DNA of 64,000 bases from Trileptium ribeirensis (taxonomy: Eukaryota; Nematoda; Enoplea; Enoplida; Thoracostomopsidae), in contig JASANE010001721.1 in the NCBI GenBank assembly GCA_030248225.1, positions 1-64,000 on the forward strand. The letters are read 5' to 3'. The translations under genes were made by a program, and so were the position numbers. This document shows, in pieces, positions 25,472 to 36,939 of this stretch (within the stretch, counting starts at the first letter, position 1; each line of letters begins with the position of its first letter). The notes under the pieces were generated by a model. That model was not told where the DNA came from and ran no database searches. It saw only the letters and a list, made by a program, of their open reading frames with translations.

Positions 25472-27154
25472 AGAAAAAGGTCTATATATATATATATTCA
25501 TAATTTTGTATGTTCTAGTTGAGGGCGCAATGATCCTCGGCGAAGTACCCGGAATCCTTGGGTCTAAAAAGCTGTCTGAACACCAGGCGTCCTCGTAGAT
25601 AGTGATTACTATCAGTGCCGAAATGGGATCACGACCTCCCTCGTAATCGATATGCAAATATTGTCACTTCCTTACATTAAATTTCATAATATATATAAAC
25701 TTTACAATGTTTATAACATCACAGTGGTAAACTTAATAATCACATTTTCAACGACGTTAATCACTAGGTCGCTTTCGTTTTGGTTTAAACGTGGTTAAAT
25801 GAATCTAAGACGTTTCCGGCAAACCAATTATATACATGTGGTTAGCGGACTCCAACAGATCGGATTTGTGAAACTTCCGTTTTAAGACCACAGTAGGATT
25901 GTTCAATGAAGCGAAAGCTTATATATTATAATCCACAGTCTGACATAAGGTCAAATCAATGCCACAGTAGAAAGTATACATATATAAAAATTTTGCGCTT
26001 CTAGCATCACTTGGACGGCGGGCAGCTTGACATCAGTTTAACTAATAGTCTACACAGTACTAAAAATTTTAATCACATTCAACAATTTTAATAGTTTTTA
26101 AAATTCCGTTTTCCGTGCTACTTTCCATTTGTATACTTTTTCAATAAACACCTTTATTTCAGTAGCCGATGCTTATCTACTGACATAAGACCTCAATAAC
26201 CAACCAGAAACTTTATATTTGCCCAATTACGGTAAATTGGCATTCAACACAAAGGAATTCCACCGTAAGTTGTCTCCACCGGCGTGACCGTTGTATCAAT
26301 ATTAAATAGATGAAGACGTGAGAGATACTTTGCAGTAATATATAAGTTGGAAAATATGAGTTTGCGGTTGCGTATGAAGTTCGTTTACAATTCGAACCTA
26401 ATTATACGTACTCCTCCTGTCGATATAGCCACCGTGTGGTTGTCACATAACCCTACTCTTCGAAAGATTTATATAAGCACCGCTGCACTGTGCGGTTGCA
26501 AATTCTATGTGACAACATTGCATTTTTAGACCTTTTTCAGTAATTAAGACATTAATAATCAACATCAGTATTCAAATTCGCATAAATCTGTGTTTACTGC
26601 TATTTTTCGCCGAACAGTATATCATTGATTTTTTCATTTTCTACCGGAAAAACCAACCCTGAGCACACGTCGCGCCAAGGATGTGCATATTATCCTCCCG
26701 CTGCAACTTATAGATAAATTTAGCCAAACGTGACAAATGTATTACCTTTATCAACTCAATTTTTTGTCTCAGATGTTGTCCTCCAATCGCTTTTCAAAAA
26801 CTGCGATCGACCTGCGCCGCGGGACTGCGGGTAAGTTCACTACACCATTAGGCGCTTTGAAATTTGTTATTAAATTCCTTAGGAATCAGAAGCTATCTAA
26901 CATCAATGTGCGGTGACGTACGTACAACAGGTTTTGGACAATAAAGCACGAGGGTATAGCAAACGTGCAAACAGCCTCAGACGACATTTTCATTAAATCC
27001 CAAACTATGATGTAGACTATTATAATATATTTTTGTAAAAAAAAACTGCAGGCTTGCGTACGTTATTTTTTTTCTGTGAGTCTGGATAAATAAGTTTTGG
27101 TTGAGCAGCAAGATTTTTACTTGTTTCTCCGGGCAGTATAGTCCTATGTCATTT
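25472..27154. other. Unassigned AT-rich DNA
   Basis: Includes a TA dinucleotide run at about 25484-25496. No gene recognised. Confidence 0.4.
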
Positions 27155-27362
27155 GGCTCACAACCCTCGATATACATACTACGCTCAGATACTTCATCAC
27201 GCTAGCGATGTCTCTCGCAACATGCATATAATAATACCCTGACATAATTTTGAAATTAACATGATAGTTTAGAGTATCAGAAAATGTCGGCAGACGTTGG
27301 ATTCGAACCCACGACCATAGGCTTTATGCGGCTCTGCTCTACCGCTCAGCTACTCAGCCGAC
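27155..27362 (-). mobile_element. tRNA-derived SINE, full-length copy
   Basis: On the minus strand the head starts at 27362 with GTCGGC and closes with the perfectly complementary GCCGAC at about 27286. It contains TGAGCGGTAGAGC (D-arm/box A) and GGTTCGAATCC (box B). The anticodon arm does not pair well. The body from 27285 to about 27155 matches the SINE at 5104-5297 (TTTTCTGATA, GTTGCGAGAGACAT, GCGTAGTA). Confidence 0.82.
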
Positions 27363-27810
27363 ATTTCTATCAAACCGTAATTGTTTTCAGTGTATATATA
27401 TACATTTGAAATTACGGGTTACACATAGCTTTACAGTTATTAATATATCACGGTCCACTGACAAACATTGGTTCAAACAAATTTTATCAATTAATTGGAG
27501 AAAAAATTACATTTGCCATCTAGAGCCACGAATGCCATTATTCCGATTTGACTATTTCATAGTTTTTGTCCAGTTCAGCACGGTAATGACATCCGTCATC
27601 CGTGTAACTCTTCAGCAGAAGAGAGCAATAGGGAACAACCCTTATTTATATTCAGTGTTCTGCTACAGTCCTTCAAAATGGATTGGCTGCTTCAATTTTC
27701 CCATTACAAACGCAAGCCGACAAGAAGAATCGAACTACGATTGTAACGGCGTAAGCAAACACTGAGCAACCCAGGAGCTGTTGCTTTGTTCCTTAACTCA
27801 TTACTGGGCA

Positions 27811-28290
27811 ACAGTGCTTCCGTGAAAGGTACTAAAATGGGGTGAAAACCCCTCATTTCGACCTCTGACCCCGAAACAAGGTGCGTCATATCCCCCGTAC
27901 CCATGCGTCACGGAGCAAAATCAGCACCGTCAACGAGGTTCCCGAACGAAAAACCTCTGGTGAAAATTATCAGCCACTCAAAGCGTCAAAACAAATTTTC
28001 AAATTTTTGGGTTGAGGAACCATTGGACCGCCATACTCTCGTACCTCAAACCCCATAAATCCAGAGCCGGAGCCTTAATCGAAAGATAAAAGAGGCATCG
28101 GCATTTATCATTTTGCTATGAAATAAAAGAAACCAGAGAAAAAATTCAAAAGTTAAGACCAAAATAACCTTGCTTCCGTGAAGAGAACTAAAATGGGGCA
28201 AAAACCCACATTTTGTCCCACAGGCAAAATTTAAAATTTCACCCCCGCAACGCACAATCTCCACTACGTTCTGATAAATAAACGGCTAAA
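27811..28290 (-). repeat. Dispersed repeat, first copy
   Basis: Shares two modules with 28780-29040: GCTTCCGTGAAAGGTACTAA followed by ATGGGGTGAAAACCC and CCTCTGACCCCGAA; and a segment with CAAATTTTC..GAGGAACCATTGG and GAGCCGGAGCCTTAATCGAA. The TTCCGTGAAGAG module occurs again at 28173. Non-coding. Confidence 0.65.
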
Positions 28291-28779
28291 AAAATTAAAT
28301 CTCAAATCAAACTTCTTTTAAGGTTTTAGTTTCCTACAGTGGGCTTGTTTTTGTTAAGTTCATTCCAAGATATTTGCGCTAACTTATTTTGTGAAATCAA
28401 GAGTGTATTTGATGACGCGACTGTTTTCGGCCTGCCTCGCCCCCCCCCCCCGTTTTTGTGCGGTTGAGGGGCCGTCATGAACGGACTCCCGTTTCTGGAG
28501 GGTGGAGGTAGCGCGGTTTATAAAACAGTAAAACAGCTACTGGCTGAACACTTTTGGAGGAGCGGGTGCGCACTACCCTCCCTAAAACTGGGGTCCAAGT
28601 TATACCCTCCCCCCAGGAACTGGGGTCTGTGCATGACGACCACCCAAAAAAACGTCATGATTTCAGAACATAGTACAGCATAGGTACACCTACGCCTTTT
28701 GCATGCGCAGCTAATCAGCTCTCGATACTACACATCGATTTGCTATTATGTGGATATCACATAATACCGCGCAAGTTAG
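28291..28779. other. Unassigned; poly-C run at about 28440
   Basis: A run of about 14 C sits at 28440-28453. The piece at 28693-28730 (CCTTTTGCATGCGCAGCTAA..CAGCTCTCGATA) recurs at 38276-38310, so it is part of a dispersed repeat. Confidence 0.5.
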
Positions 28780-29040
28780 AAAAAACTAACCCCGGTAATG
28801 AGTTTCCCATGCCCGGCAAGTCCCAAGTGAAACTTTTCAGCCACGCAAGGCGTTAGAACAAATTTTCGAATTTTAGCTCGAGGAACCATTGGGGCACCAT
28901 ACATAGACACCCCATACTCTAGAACCGGAGCCTTAATCGAAAAACAAAAAACAGGTAAACCTTGCTTCCGTAAAGAGTAATAAAATGGTGTGAAAACTCT
29001 CATTTTGACCTCTGACCCCGAACCATGGTACGTCAGCGGG
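28780..29040 (-). repeat. Dispersed repeat, second copy
   Basis: Diverged copy of the 27811-28290 family: GAGGAACCATTGG, GGAGCCTTAATCGAAA, CTTGCTTCCGTAAAGAG and CCTCTGACCCCGAACC occur in the same order. Confidence 0.65.
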
Positions 29041-29224
29041 CGGCGTTAAAGCCGGGAGATCTAACGTTATGTCCTATGGAACAGCTTAGCACTGCCGTTC
29101 GGACAGCAGCTACTATATACGCGGCTCATACAGAATCCTAGCTTACAAATCGTTCAACGAAATTTTGGCTAACGCTTTACAATAAGTTACGCTTTGACAT
29201 GAATTATTTCATATTAAATATTAA

Positions 29225-29640
29225 CCAATCCGAACAACGATTAACCACCACGCGATACAAAGATACAATTCACGTTTGTACTAGCGGCATCGCAACATTA
29301 GTTTTGTAGCCGGAAGTAGTAAAAGACGTAACTAGGGAATCTTTAGCGATGTATAGATACAAGTTTCCGAACAACGATTAACCACCACAAGATACAAAGA
29401 TACAATTTACGTTTGTACTAGCGGCATCGCAACATTAGCTTTGTAGCCGGAAGTAGTAAAAGACGTAACTAGGGAATCTTTAGCGATGTATAGATACAAG
29501 TTTCCGAACAACGATTAACCACCACAAGATACAAAGATACAATTCACGTTTGTACTAGCGGCATCGCAAAATTATCTTTGTAGCCGGAAGTAGTAAAAAA
29601 CAACTAGAGAATCTTTAGCTATGTATATATACAAATTTTC
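29225..29640 (+). repeat. 137-bp tandem repeat, three copies
   Basis: CGAACAACGATTAACCACCA occurs at 29231, 29368 and 29505, an exact 137-bp spacing. Copies are nearly identical through GTAGCCGGAAGTAGTAAAA and GAATCTTTAGC. Related single modules lie at 10150 and 10725. Confidence 0.95.
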
Positions 29641-29887
29641 ATTGAGCAATAATGACCGACACAACAACAATCAACAACGGTATAACATAACGCTGTTCAG
29701 TTGCCAATCCTCAAGTCTAAATTTTCACATTTTAGTATTATCTTGGTATAACACTCATTTTTGGCGAGTACTGTATGTTTCAAATTTGCGCCTCTCCATT
29801 TGTAATTCCTTTGTGTCGTAAGGCAGTAAGGGATTGCCAAAGATACACTTCCATAATAACGCATTTCGTTACGCAGATACGCTATGA

Positions 29888-30258
29888 CTGGCCTGTCCAC
29901 AGCCCTCCGAAAAGTGGGGGGAACTTCAGGGGGCACCCATGTTCATTCTCGGGGGAAATTTTAAAGTGGGGGGGATAAATTTTGCTTAAAAATACAAAAT
30001 ATTACCATATTTTCATGCATTTTTACTATTGTGAACGTACTTTCAAGCTAAAAAACAATATTTTAGCATTATAAATCGTGGTAATTAATGTTTAAAAAAC
30101 AATTTGCAAACAAAGAACATAAATTTTCAGACATAAAAATTTTTGGAATTAGTTGAACATGGGGGTTTCGGCCGAGTGGGGGGACGGACATGGGGGAAAA
30201 TCTCACGAACATGGGGGATTTGGAAAGTGGGGGGTCCCCCCCACTGTGGACAGGCCAG
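29888..30258. mobile_element. Short DNA element with TATGA target duplication
   Basis: The left end CTGGCCTGTCCACAG is repeated inverted at the right end (CTGTGGACAGGCCAG). TATGA flanks directly at 29883-29887 and 30259-30263. The ends are lined with G-runs (GTGGGGGGAAC, GTGGGGGGTCC). 371 bp, no coding capacity, so non-autonomous. A 5-bp duplication does not settle the superfamily. Confidence 0.8.
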
Positions 30259-31365
30259 TATGATAGCCATTGAGACTGCACAATTTTTAGGCGCATCCGA
30301 AAAATGTAGATAAACTAGTGAAGCGCGCTTGCGAACCAGAATTCGAGTGGTGAGAACAATCCCCCGAAGTCTGTTATAGAAAGCACACACAAATAAAGCC
30401 TACACACAGTACGTAGGTGCAGCATTATATAAACCGTGAGTGATGAGTCATAGTTACGCCCGCCTCTTTTGATAGCCAACGTATGCAGTAGACAAAACAT
30501 CATACAACAATACAAAAACAATCAGTTAACAATTCAATAAAACCCTAAATTGACCGTGAAAAGAACGTTAAAGAATTCAAACCGACACTTGAGAAAAATC
30601 TCTTTTTTCATCCAAAGCATGAAGCAGAAGTGTGAAAAATATTTGCCACACAATATTTTTGACACTCCCAGTCAGCTTGTTGGCCCAGAAAACCCCATAT
30701 CCGACACTAAAACCTACAATAAGCACACATTTAGGTGCATTTACCACGACTTTTCACCAAATATGAAATTTGGCGCCAACTATAAGCTTATAGACTCCAT
30801 ATTGGGAAGTAGTTGAAAAACCTGTTATAATCATTGGAAAGCCCTGGTAAAGCTACATGGAATAGGCCTATTAGTTTGCGGATACCTCGTGTACTTATTG
30901 AGAAAAGTCGCAAAAACTGGAGCCCGAAAAATGGGCCAAAATGACGTCATTTTGCCCCATAACTTTTCCCACAGCAAAAAATTCCCGAAATCGGGCTCCG
31001 TCACTACACCTAAATCGACCATTGCGGTTCTATTGAGCTATCTTGCATCAAAATCCGCCCAACCGTTGTCGAGATCCAGGTGCGACATACACACACAGAC
31101 AGGACCTCCTCAACCACACCTCCAAAGCCAAAATTGAAAATTCTCGTTCCACTCGCTCGCTCATCCCACTCGAATTCAATTATACATGTAGGAACATAAT
31201 TATATAAATTATTGCAATATGGATTGATTATTATAATCGTCTATATGGATTTTAAATAATATACTTGCCGTTTAAAAAAAATTGATCGTTTTCCTTATGA
31301 AAATATAGTCTAGAGTCTACCACAAGTGGACCAAAAATGTTAGTTAATTTTAACAATTTTTTTTA
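30259..31365. other. Unassigned; downstream flank of TBCCD1 further right
   Basis: Includes 30900-31120, with ATGACGTCAT and an AAATCCGCCCAACCGTTGTC phrase of the kind seen in dispersed non-autonomous elements. No coding signature. Confidence 0.4.
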
Positions 31366-31457
31366 ACCGGAAGTCGTGTTCGGGTATGATTTGTCCTTTG
31401 CCATAACCGCAATAGAAACAGTATTTTAGGCGAAACCGGAACTCCGGCTGACCCCTG
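31366..31457 (+). mobile_element. hAT-like right-end remnant
   Basis: About 90 bp aligning with the right end of the hAT-like element at 52719-53976: ACCGGAAGTCGTGTTCGGGT, TTTGTCCTTTGCC, ATTTTAGGCGAAACCGG and a terminal CCCCTG followed by GTA. No left end was found. Confidence 0.55.
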
Positions 31458-31702
31458 GTAAAAGCAGACGAATAAATGATATAGTAATATTACCCAACTA
31501 TTATACTATTTCCGTACGTTACTAATAAAACACCGTTGTCACCCATAGTCACAAAGGACTGTCAATTTGTCACTGAAAGACAGTCTAGCACATAATCTTC
31601 TACCATTATCAAACGGCCACAACTACAACTGTTAAAACAACTTGGTCAATCTATGCGCTCATTCCTAGACTAGAAGTATTACACTATATTCTGTGCAAAC
31701 CC

Positions 31703-32944
31703 TTAATCTTTCTCCGAATACAGTTTATATAATGCTACAAGATCTTTGTGTTGACACGTTATCATCCAACGTTCAAGTACATCTTCAAAGTTAGCCACAC
31801 CGTTAGTCCACTGGTTTTCGTTGGCGTTTAAGCGAAATTTAGCTACGACCAATTCGAATTCTTTGTAAGCTCTGTCTACGAAATCGATATGCTCCCTATA
31901 GGCGACTGGTAAGCAAAACAGCAGTTTTTCGCTTGTATAAGGCACATACGGAATCGACATTGTATAAAAATCACTAGGCTCTATCTTTTGCCAAACATTA
32001 TCTTCACCGATCAACTGTTTATCAACTGTGCTATTGTACAACACTGACGGTAAATGCCAATAATCATGAACGATGTCAAAACAGACAACATCCAAATAGT
32101 TCGACAGCTGTGGGTATGAGACGTTTAACGGAGCAAAAAAATTAGTGATTTCACTATCATTATTCTTAGATGAATAACCGCAATTTGCGGCATCGTTCAT
32201 ATTAGGGCCGGAAGAACAGGGCTGCGACATCCGGCGACCGGACGCTGTATTACGATTATTTCGATCCAGCCTGTCGACACACAAAATTGGTCGATTCGGC
32301 GTTCGTAAGAAAAACTTCGAGCCGCTCGTTTTTGATATCAGGACTAACGACGCAACTGAGCTAACGACACACGACTGACAATGCTCAACGCTTAGCGTAA
32401 ATACTACCGGTGCAGCAACCAGGCGACAATTACTCGAGCGCTTAAGTATCACACATTTCACCGGAATCGGAATGAAAATGCTACAACCGACAGCGCGGTC
32501 GATTTTAATCGTTTGACCGAGACAGCTCGACTGAGCGATAAGAACGTTTTCATTGGAAATACCACGAAGTACAAATATTCGTGGCGCAGCCATTTCTTGT
32601 TGTTGACCTTGTTCTTGTCCAGACGATTTGCTATCACCACAAATACGAGTAGTCGAGGAGGACGGTGTAGATATTGGAATAGTAAAGAAAGTTTGTTGCT
32701 GTTGTTGCGGCTGCTGCTGCTGTTGCCTTCGTAGGTTCTGGTGGATGGTTAAGTGTTTTGTAATAAAGCTCGTCAATTCAGCAATACTTATACTTCTGCA
32801 CTGACGTTTTCGAGCATTACTCTTTGTGCTATTATTGATTATACATCGATGTAGAATTTTAGAAAACGGCAGTCGCGTCCCGCTGTTATCGACCGATCCT
32901 TCAATAAAATAGTCCAATATCGATACTGTGTCCACATCAATTTC
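31703..32944 (-). CDS. TBCCD1: TBCC domain-containing protein 1, exon 3 of 3
   Basis: This terminal exon encodes residues 208-620. It starts at a strong acceptor (GCTTTTTTAG, phase 0, codons GAA ATT GAT) and ends at TAA after YKLYSEKD. Family features in order: a VSILDYFIEGSV helix (213-225), a polyglutamine stretch QQQQQPQQQQQ (281-291), and the TBCC beta-helix from about 328 (RIFVLRGISNENVLIAQSSC, then GQTIKIDRAVGCSIFIPIPVK, FLRTPNRPIL). APLNVSYPQLSNYL, DYWHLP, PSDFYTMSIPY and a C-terminal helical tail follow, matching TBCCD1 in order and spacing. The human protein is 557 aa; this one is longer through the polyQ and a ~45-residue low-complexity insert at about 431-476. TBCCD1 is known to act at the centrosome/basal body and in Golgi positioning. 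Assignment is by recognition of the family pattern. Confidence 0.93.
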   Translation of the reverse strand, partial: EIDVDTVSILDYFIEGSVDNSGTRLPFSKILHRCIINNSTKSNARKRQCRSISIAELTSFITKHLTIHQNLRRQQQQQPQQQQQTFFTIPISTPSSSTTRICGDSKSSGQEQGQQQEMAAPRIFVLRGISNENVLIAQSSCLGQTIKIDRAVGCSIFIPIPVKCVILKRSSNCRLVAAPVVFTLSVEHCQSCVVSSVASLVLISKTSGSKFFLRTPNRPILCVDRLDRNNRNTASGRRMSQPCSSGPNMNDAANCGYSSKNNDSEITNFFAPLNVSYPQLSNYLDVVCFDIVHDYWHLPSVLYNSTVDKQLIGEDNVWQKIEPSDFYTMSIPYVPYTSEKLLFCLPVAYREHIDFVDRAYKEFELVVAKFRLNANENQWTNGVANFEDVLERWMITCQHKDLVALYKLYSEKD

Positions 32945-33784
32945 CTAAAAAAGCACAATGATTATTGCAATGCTACGTATATATAAACTATTATATCAGC
33001 AGCGGTATATAATGGTAAAAGCGGATTTGAGATTACTTTTAACTTCAAACAGCCATTTCATTGGACCTTTAAAAATGCAAAGAACTTTGTGTCAAACTTG
33101 ACTTTTCTTGAAATATAACCGACGAATAAAATATGTAAACCAATTAATGTAAAAAACTCTTCTTCTTTAAATTATTTTATATGAAATAGAAATGCTACTA
33201 GTTTCGTAAATATTGAGTGTTCAAAATATACATTCGTAATTAAAGTTGCATCCGGGTCCGGGTATTTGTGAAGAAAAATTCCGGGTCCGGTATTCGTTTT
33301 CAAAAATCCCGAGTCTGGTTGTTTTATTTTTAATCCGCTGTTATCGACCGACCCTTCAATAAAATAGTCCAATATCGATACTGTGTCCACATCAATTTCC
33401 TAAAAAAGCACAATGATTATTGCAATGCTACGTATATATAAACTATTATATCAGCAGCGGTATATAATGGTAAAAGCGGATTTGAGATTACTTTTAACTT
33501 CAAACAGCCATTTCATTGGACCTTTAAAAATGCAAAGAACTTTGTGTCAAACTTGACTTTTCTTGAAATATAACCGACGAATAAAATATGTAAACCAATT
33601 AATGTAAAAAACTCTTCTTCTTTAAATTATTTTATATGAAATAGAAATGCTACTAGTTTCGTAAATATTGAGTGTTCAAAATATACATTCGTAATTAAAG
33701 TTGCATCCGGGTCCGGGTATTTGTGAAGAAAAATTCCGGGTCCGGTATTCGTTTTCAAAAATCCCGAGTCTGGTTGTTTTATTT
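32882..33784 (-). repeat. 455-bp tandem duplication across the exon 3 acceptor
   Basis: 32882-33329 is repeated almost unchanged at 33337-33784 (offset 455). The upstream copy includes the last ~390 bp of intron 2, the TTTTTTAG acceptor and the first ~63 bp of exon 3, after which its frame runs into intron sequence. The duplicated DNA also contains CCGGGTCCGGG-type repeats. Confidence 0.95.
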
Positions 33785-34495
33785 TGCTAAGTCCGGGTAC
33801 AAATCGGTGTCCGGGTACTGCCAAAAATACCCAGACTGCTTGTCTGCGATGCCGATTTATTGGCGGATTTTAATTCAAAACCCTCTGGGTCTAGCTAGCT
33901 CGATTTAATGTCAATAAACATATTGTGTTCACTAATAGTCATGCTCTCCAAAGAACCATCTGATGACTGATTATAATGTGAAATTAAATGGTGTTCAAAT
34001 AATATGTGGCATATTATGCGATGGTTGTTAGAAAATGTAATAGTGTCCGAAAATAGGCGCTACTAACTCTAAGAACGCTCTGTTCTACTTTAGAAGCTAG
34101 TCGAAAAAACTAATTTTCAAATTTTTATTCTCTCTCGCTGCTCAAAAGACGCTATCTCGCATTGAACATGCAGTCAGTGTACAACTGTAGCCGTACTTTT
34201 AATATGTGCCACATACAAAGTTAGCCGAGTTGTACTTACACGTAAAAGGTGATACAATTTTACTATGTTGACGAGAAAACTTTCCCCATTATTATTATTA
34301 TTATTACAGAAAATTCAAGTTAAAAGACTTGCACTTGATGTTAAATTACTATATAACAGACCAGCCACTTTAAAACTCGATATATAAAAATGCGTGCTAT
34401 TAAATTTATGGGTGCCCTTCGAGCTTACCTTAAAGCCTATCTACCGTATCAGAAAAGTAGAACTAGTGTAAGATGTCAAGTAGTACAAGATATAT

Positions 34496-34826
34496 ACGTT
34501 AAACGTCAAATATTTATATCTAAACAATGCAACAGAAAGCACGTTTTGGTTACGTGTTGAAGGTCCGGGTCCGGTTCCGAGTATTAATTTTGAAAAGTTG
34601 CAACTCTATTCGTAAATACATTTCAAAACAGGTTTCCAAGTGGCTGACGACCATGCAACTACGTTAAACGTCAAACATTTATATCTAAACAATGCAACAG
34701 AAAGCACGTTTTGGTTACGTGTTGAAGGTCCGGGTCCGGTTCCGAGTATTAATTTTGAAATGTTGCAACTCTATTCGTAAATACGTTTCAAAACAGGTTT
34801 CCAAGTGGCTGACGACCATGCAACTA
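34496..34826. repeat. 165-bp tandem duplication in TBCCD1 intron 2
   Basis: ACGTTAAACGTCAAA starts at 34496 and again at 34661. The copies share GCACGTTTTGGTTACGTGTT, GGTCCGGGTCCGGTTCCGAG and CCAAGTGGCTGACGACCATG with a few differences. Confidence 0.93.
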
Positions 34827-35059
34827 ATGCCAAGACCAAGACTACCGCCAACGACGAAATCATAAAAATCTTTCTGAAACTAGAATAACAGTCCAAGCCT
34901 AAATTTCGATAATATACAGTAGATTCATATCCTTTGGTCTCACGAAAGAAGCATTTGAAAAATGGCAAACATTACTCCGAAAATTAACTTAGTTGTGGAA
35001 TATTTTCACTAGTGTTGTAATGTTCAGTTAGCTGAAAGTTCGCACTTGCAGTGCAGTCA

Positions 35060-35330
35060 TGTAACTATTATATATACATTAAATATACATTATAAATGTC
35101 AGAAAATACATTATAAATGTCATTAAATATACATTTATTAAATATATATACATTATAATAATGTCATTAAATATACATTATAAATGTCATTAAATATACA
35201 TTATAAATGTCATTAAATATACATTATAAATGTCATTAAATATACATTTATTAAATATACTTTACAATAATGTCATTAAATATACATTATAAATTAAATA
35301 TACAGTCATTTAACTATTAAAAATCTACAT
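35060..35330. repeat. 23-bp minisatellite
   Basis: The unit CATTAAATATACATTATAAA + TGT is repeated with exact 23-bp spacing at 35165, 35188 and 35211, and with length variants on both sides. It lies in TBCCD1 intron 2. An ATT-triplet run is at 34291-34313. Confidence 0.9.
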
Positions 35331-36792
35331 ATATAATGTAGATACATCGTAAAATAAGACCCGGGGCTTATAAAGATCGAAGGACTTTCGACAGTAAGGT
35401 TGCGTATTCGATGCGGGCTCTCAAGACAATCACTCGCCCTTTTATCGATTCAGGGTCGGTATATTGGGTAACATACACGCGAACATGACAGAATAGTGGG
35501 ACACCACTTGTGACTGCAGTTACCACTCTAGGCCTCGTACGAGACAAAAACTTAAGGAAACGGAGATCCGTAAAGCCCACGGTGCACAACAGGAATTTAT
35601 TTTTTCACAGCATCAAAATGTGAAAATGAGAAGTCAGAATGTTCGTGTTTCGATTCGATGAATATTACTAAAATTAACTGGTAGCCGCTGTTTATGTAAT
35701 GAAATATGATTTCGTTACAAGGGCTGATATTAGCAAGCAACTGCTAAATATGCCCAAAATTTTCCAAAGCCATGTGTTTACAGTTGTGCGCCAAACCACA
35801 CTTGAGGCTAAAACTAGGCCGAATTTGTTGGACTTCAGTTTATCAAGCTAACTCTAATATAAAAAATTATGTGACCTTTACAATGCGAGCTTAGGATACT
35901 GATATTAATCAAAGATCTGCTCGCATGAGAATATAAACAGGTATCATGTAAAATTTTAAGGCCAAATGTACATCAAAGCTTGCTACTACAAGCTATAATA
36001 TGTTAACGACGTCCCATTTCGTTCAAAAATTTTGCTGCCCAGCTTACTTTCTTATTTTAGCTTTAGCGCTAAAACATTAAAATGATCTGTTACTATCAAT
36101 TTTATGACCTTGGTTAGAGGGAAAGCAGTTACTTATTATGTTTCTAGAGAAAATTAGGGTGTCAAGGCCTGGATAGAGGCCATAATCGTCTGAAAATGTT
36201 AAACTTTCATTTTACGAAAAGTTCAAACACAAAAGGTTCTAGCGAATTCCTACTTACCGTATGTATAGATACACTCTAAATGTATATATAGATACCGAGT
36301 TTTCGTTACGCTATCCGAATATGTGTATTGTATAGTGTTGAAAATATTGGATATTTACGCTTCACTCATCTGTTAGAAGATCAAGCTTTTAAAAATATTT
36401 GCAGGATATACATACATATCCATTGTTTTTAGAACAATAATATTATTGGCTTTAATAAGAAGTTTTATTACTGTTAAAGAATGGCTTATACAGTTGTTAT
36501 CGGGCCAAACCTTAAATAATCACACTCAATGCCAGGCTTGGTGTTCCACCAACAGATATGATATTCTGAAATTCACTGACAATGATTTTTACTCACCTGA
36601 TACCTCACTTGTCCGCAATAGTTTATTACCTGCGCATTGAACCTTGATTTTCAACCGCTCTTTGAATAAGAATAAGAAAAGTAGAAACACTACTAATACA
36701 CTCCAAAAAAAGTAGAACAAAACATTTAAAAATCATTTAACGGCTAATAATGTCTAGGATGATGCAATGTCAACTTACTAATCACAATTTAA
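35331..36792. other. TBCCD1 intron 2, nothing further recognised
   Basis: A 73-codon minus-strand frame at 35368-35589 has no flanking splice signals or family match and is not called. Confidence 0.4.
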
Positions 36793-36929
36793 CAATGTCA
36801 CCCGCCATAAATGACTGTCGCTCGAAATACATTTGTGCTAAAAATAGAATTTACTATTAATTTAAATAGCTTCGAAATCACGAGCGAACCACTCGCTCGA
36901 AATGCGGCGGTCATTTTTGGCGCGTACTG
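36793..36929. mobile_element. Tc1/mariner-like MITE beside the exon 2 donor
   Basis: Right end GGTCATTTTTGGCGCGTACTG followed by TA; left end a worn CCCGCCATAAATGACTGTCGC. Same family as 60411-60628 (shared CTAAAAATAGAATTT and AATTTAAATAG interior). It ends 10 bp from the GT of the exon 2 5' splice site (GT at 36939-36938). Confidence 0.8.
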
Positions 36930-36939
36930 TACGTATTAC

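Noticed and set aside
27286..27362. Functional tRNA gene on the minus strand
   Set aside because: The anticodon stem does not pair and the SINE body follows without a terminator.
27406..27765. 119-codon plus-strand frame
   Set aside because: No family signature, no splice context, adjacent to a SINE.
33172..33824. Two overlapping minus-strand frames repeating the start of TBCCD1 exon 3
   Set aside because: Products of the 455-bp duplication; they lack the rest of the exon and contain CCGGGT-repeat translation.
35368..35589. Possible extra TBCCD1 exon (73 codons)
   Set aside because: No acceptor or donor at usable phase, and exons 2 and 3 already join in frame without it.
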